Assembly: GCA_025351765.1 (NCBI GenBank)
Contig: JANXVH010000008.1
Location: forward strand, 1-57,847
Direction of reading: 5' to 3'
DNA: 57,847 nucleotides
DNA from: Pedobacter sp.
GTDB lineage: Bacteria > Bacteroidota > Bacteroidia > Sphingobacteriales > Sphingobacteriaceae
The notes beneath the pieces were generated by a model that worked only from the letters and a program-made list of their open reading frames with translations, was not told the DNA's origin and made no database searches. The number at the start of each line of letters is the position of its first letter. Position 1 is the first letter of the stretch. Both the position numbers and the translations under genes were made by a program. Positions 55,251 through 57,847 of this stretch are shown here, one piece after another.

Positions 55251-55295
55251 ATTTTGTCCTGTTTTTATATAGGCTGTCTAATTTTATATTATTTG

Positions 55296-55303
55296 TAACT
55301 TTG
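55296..55303 (+). promoter_or_regulatory. -7 box upstream of the FAD oxidoreductase gene
   Basis: TAACTTTG matches TAnnTTTG and ends 30 bases before the ATG at 55334. It is identical to the box before kbl. No clear -33 element. Confidence 0.45.
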
Positions 55304-55333
55304 CTCTATTCAGGATAAAAACCTGACCAGCTT

Positions 55334-56875
55334 ATGCAAAAAGATATAGAAATTACACTTTCTCCGGAGGAATTGGCTGATGAAGGCATTATCAAAAATA
55401 AAATCAGTATAACCTTAAAAATCAATCAGTTCAGGATTACGGGATATCAGATTTTAAAACGCTCAATAGATGCTAGGTCCAGAAAAGTAATTTATCGCTT
55501 ACAGGTTAAAGTTTATCTGGATGAAGAGCCTGTTCAAGAACATTTTGATTTGAACTATCCCAATGTTACCGATGCGAAAAGGGTGATTATCGTTGGTGCC
55601 GGTCCGGCAGGACTATTTGCGGCCCTTCAATGTATAGAGGATGGACTAAAACCAGTTGTTTTAGAAAGGGGTAAAGATGTGAAGCAACGGCGAAGAGATC
55701 TAGCGGCAATCAACAAGGAGGGGTTAGTGAATACAGAATCCAACTATTGTTACGGTGAAGGAGGTGCCGGAACTTATTCGGATGGGAAATTATATACCAG
55801 ATCAAATAAAAGAGGAGATATAAATAAGGTTCTCCAGATATTCGTTTCTCACGGTGCTTCTGAGGATATACTTATTGATGCGCGACCTCATATAGGTACA
55901 AATAAACTTCCGCACATCATCACCGCCATTAGAGAAACTATTTTAAATGCGGGCGGCGAAGTTCATTTTGATTGCAAGGTAACAGATTTTATTGTTCAGT
56001 TTGGGAGGATAAAAGGGGTAATAGTTAATGATGAACATGAATTTCAGTCTGACGCTGTTATCTTGGCGACAGGTCATTCTGCCAGAGATATATATGAATT
56101 GTTGCATCATAAAGGAATTACAGTAGAAGCAAAGCCCTTTGCTTTAGGTGTAAGAATTGAACATCCGCAGGCAATTATTGATGTGGCGCAGTATCACTGT
56201 GACATAAGAAGTAAATTTTTGCCGCCGGCATACTACAGTTTGGTAGAGCAAGTGGGCAGCAGAGGGGTTTTCTCTTTTTGTATGTGTCCGGGGGGTATAA
56301 TTGCACCTTGTGCAACATATTTAGATGAAATTGTGGTAAATGGATGGTCGCCCTCCAAAAGGAACAATCCTTTCGCAAATTCGGGAACCGTAGTGCAGAT
56401 TGCTCTCAATGATGTAAAGGGCGATGACCCGCTTCGTATGATGCATTTTCAGGCGGAAATAGAAAAAACAGCATTTGCTTTAGGTGGAGGTAAACTTGTT
56501 GCGCCCGCACAAAGAATGGTTGATTTTGTAGAGGAAAGGCTGTCTACTGATTTGCCTAAGAATTCGTACTTGCCCGGTACAAAAAGCGTAATTTTAAAAG
56601 ATACCCTTCCTGATTTTGTGGCTTCAAGTTTGAAGAACGCATTGCCTGTGTTTGGTAAAAAGATGAAAGGCTATTATACCAATGAAGCGATATTAGTTGG
56701 TGTAGAAAGTAGATCTTCATCACCAGTACGTATCCCCAGAGATAAAGAAACCTATCAACATCCACAAGTAGGTGGATTATTTCCTTGTGCAGAGGGAGCT
56801 GGGTATGCCGGGGGGATTGTATCTGCGGCAATTGACGGAATAAATTGCGCTAAAGCCGTATTAAAGTTTACATAA
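55334..56875 (+). CDS. FAD-dependent oxidoreductase of unknown substrate (COG2509-like)
   Basis: A 513-residue flavoprotein. An N-terminal domain of about 80 residues with an alternating alpha/beta pattern precedes the dinucleotide-binding loop RVIIVGAGPAGLFAALQ, followed by VVLERGKDVKQRRRDL, NYCYGEGGAGTYSDGKLYTR, VILATGHSARDIYELL and the C-terminal GLFPCAEGAGYAGGIVSAAI closing the FAD site. Homologues are widespread with no established reaction. The CoA-binding protein gene follows 40 bases downstream and may be cotranscribed. Confidence 0.87.
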   Translation: MQKDIEITLSPEELADEGIIKNKISITLKINQFRITGYQILKRSIDARSRKVIYRLQVKVYLDEEPVQEHFDLNYPNVTDAKRVIIVGAGPAGLFAALQCIEDGLKPVVLERGKDVKQRRRDLAAINKEGLVNTESNYCYGEGGAGTYSDGKLYTRSNKRGDINKVLQIFVSHGASEDILIDARPHIGTNKLPHIITAIRETILNAGGEVHFDCKVTDFIVQFGRIKGVIVNDEHEFQSDAVILATGHSARDIYELLHHKGITVEAKPFALGVRIEHPQAIIDVAQYHCDIRSKFLPPAYYSLVEQVGSRGVFSFCMCPGGIIAPCATYLDEIVVNGWSPSKRNNPFANSGTVVQIALNDVKGDDPLRMMHFQAEIEKTAFALGGGKLVAPAQRMVDFVEERLSTDLPKNSYLPGTKSVILKDTLPDFVASSLKNALPVFGKKMKGYYTNEAILVGVESRSSSPVRIPRDKETYQHPQVGGLFPCAEGAGYAGGIVSAAIDGINCAKAVLKFT

Positions 56876-56915
56876 ACAGAATGAATGATTGTTTGTTGTT
56901 TTTAAAATCCACCTC

Positions 56916-57275
56916 ATGAAGAAGACACTTATTATAGGAGCAACTCATAATCCAACACGTTATGCTTATCGTGCTGCGCAAATGCTAAAAGCTAAGGGTC
57001 ATGAAATTATTAATGTTGGAATAAAAAAAGGAGAGGTTGCGGGGGTAGAAATTGAGCAGCCAGGTGATATTCATGAAGGTGTGCATACCATAACCTTGTA
57101 TATTGGCTCGGATTTGCAGGATGGATATCATGATTATATACTGAAAACAAATCCTAAAAGAGTGATATTTAATCCAGGAACTGAAAACCATAACCTAGAA
57201 GAACTGCTTCTTAGAAATGGAATTGAAGCTGTCTCTGCTTGTACACTAGTTCTATTGGCCACAGGGCAGTATTAA
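56916..57275 (+). CDS. CoA-binding domain protein
   Basis: A 119-residue Rossmann-fold protein. KTLIIGATHNPTRYAYRAAQ is the CoA/nucleotide-binding start, then HEIINVGIKKGEVAGVEI, and FNPGTENHNLEELL near the end, as in stand-alone CoA_binding_2 proteins. The role is unknown. The ATG at 56916 matches homologues; an earlier start adds nine unconserved residues. Its stop overlaps the stop of the converging DUF5655 remnant. Confidence 0.88.
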   Translation: MKKTLIIGATHNPTRYAYRAAQMLKAKGHEIINVGIKKGEVAGVEIEQPGDIHEGVHTITLYIGSDLQDGYHDYILKTNPKRVIFNPGTENHNLEELLLRNGIEAVSACTLVLLATGQY

Positions 57276-57558
57276 TAGTTACGTCCCTTTTTTAAATAAC
57301 CAATTTTCATATATTCTTTAACTTCGTCATTAATATCATCTTTATGATAGATTCTGATGTGGTGATTACCAGATCAATAAAATCCTTACCTAATTGTATA
57401 ATATATGCAAAGTCGGTTTGGTTAGAAAACACAAGCATTGTTTTGGTTGAATGGAGTTTTACGACACCTATCAGGTTATATTCTGAGAGGAGGTGTTCGA
57501 AAAGCGTAATGGTATGTGCGGATTTGCCAATCAGAAATTCTTCGATGTTTTTCTCCAT
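57272..57558 (-). pseudogene. DUF5655-like gene with out-of-frame internal deletion
   Basis: From 57558 the frame reads MEKNIEEFLIGKSAHTITLF, HSTKTMLVF and YIIQLGKDFIDLVI, typical of the first two thirds of DUF5655 proteins, then unlikely sequence to a stop at 57307. In the next frame GNHHIRIYHKDDINDEVKEY continues to MKIGYLKKGRNY-stop at 57272, the normal C-terminus. About 20 residues between the two parts are missing, so the join is both deleted and out of frame. Function of the family is unknown. Confidence 0.75.
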
Positions 57559-57718
57559 GTACTTTTGGCTGATTTTATAGCTATCAATTTAGTGTCTATT
57601 TAATCTATTGCTTACAAAAGTTTAATTTATTTGGGGTTGTACTTGATGATAAATTATCTTTAGCAAGATGTTGCTTTCGATGGTCTACCAACGATTAATA
57701 ATAGAATACTATGGTAAT

Positions 57719-57847
57719 ATGGCAAATAGAAACAAGCGTTTAGGCATTTTGTTTTTAATTTTTCAATTTTTTCTTATTGTTATTAAGGCAGTTAAGGTTT
57801 GTGTATTTATTAATTGTTATAATATTTTGGTTGGGTTGATTTTTTTT
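57719..57847 (+). CDS. Open frame running off the window end, possible membrane protein start
   Basis: From ATG at 57719 the frame reads MANRNKRLGILFLIFQFFLI and stays open for 43 codons to the window edge, with a basic start and a hydrophobic helix, as in a membrane or exported protein. The sequence is very AT-rich, so chance is plausible. The 160 bases before it show no gene. Confidence 0.25.
   Translation, partial: MANRNKRLGILFLIFQFFLIVIKAVKVCVFINCYNILVGLIFF

Larger units (their letters stand above)
54833..55333. other. 501-base intergenic region between lemA and the FAD oxidoreductase
   Basis: No gene was recognised. The left 220 bases are AT-rich and must contain the lemA promoter on the minus strand; the middle holds the hairpin-bearing repeat cluster at 55080-55250; the right end holds a -7 box for the FAD oxidoreductase gene. 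Confidence 0.6.

Overview
The window is chromosomal DNA of a Bacteroidota member, most likely family Sphingobacteriaceae (Pedobacter-like). Reasons: low GC, Bacteroidota -7 boxes of the form TAnnTTTG before many genes, near-absence of Shine-Dalgarno sequences, Bacteroidota-restricted families (DUF5606, DUF5686 with a carboxypeptidase-like domain, the large 'putative porin', a DUF7935-like anchor) and the local order of the ribosomal genes. The genus is an inference from style; no rRNA is present.

Layout. 1-8270: the distal spc and alpha ribosomal operons (rpsN end, rpsH, rplF, rplR, rpsE, rpmD, rplO, secY, a decayed map, infA, rpmJ, rpsM, rpsK, rpsD, rpoA, rplQ), closed by a terminator. 8386-11649: a methyltransferase and dnaK. 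11719-16109 (minus): acyl-CoA carboxylase carboxyltransferase, a frameshifted membrane gene, a GNAT, an M42 peptidase and a sugar nucleotidyltransferase. 16326-20782: a small membrane protein, a SulP transporter with beta-carbonic anhydrase, and P5C dehydrogenase facing them. 20870-24703: lpxK, purine nucleoside phosphorylase and a porin, with overlapping ends. 24720-32072: secreted or envelope proteins of mostly unknown role plus a cyclophilin. 32704-38084: kbl, pheS, a Rieske-fold-like lipoprotein, a TetR regulator and rlmD. 38341-41850: a phosphoribosyltransferase, a broken glycosyltransferase, ispH and hemH. 41847-46831: waaA and a nucleotide-sugar set (UDP-xylose synthase, galE, an unknown helical protein, rfbB). 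46850-50762: a MacB/FtsX-like permease, an A-type Fe-S carrier, a DUF7935-like anchor and the methylmalonyl-CoA mutase large subunit. 50763-52446: dnaA with a candidate origin upstream. 52448-57847: Nudix, two TPM proteins with LemA, an FAD oxidoreductase, a CoA-binding protein, a broken DUF5655 gene and an open frame running off the end.

How the genes work together. Translation, secretion and transcription core genes fill the first 8 kb. Carboxyltransferase and mutase belong to propionyl-CoA/methylmalonyl-CoA metabolism; SulP and carbonic anhydrase form a likely bicarbonate supply for such carboxylations. lpxK, waaA and the nucleotide-sugar genes serve lipopolysaccharide and surface polysaccharide synthesis.

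The most notable signal is gene decay among housekeeping neighbours: map inside the ribosomal operon, a family-2 glycosyltransferase, a DUF5655 gene, a small membrane gene and the start of the DUF7935-like gene all look broken. Other points of interest are structured spacers inside the spc operon, two hairpin-rich intergenic repeat clusters, a sigma-54-like site before dnaK, paired DnaA boxes before dnaA, and -7 boxes so close to start codons that leaderless mRNAs are likely. I found no CRISPR array, tRNA, rRNA, insertion sequence, phage or clear new defence or biosynthetic system.
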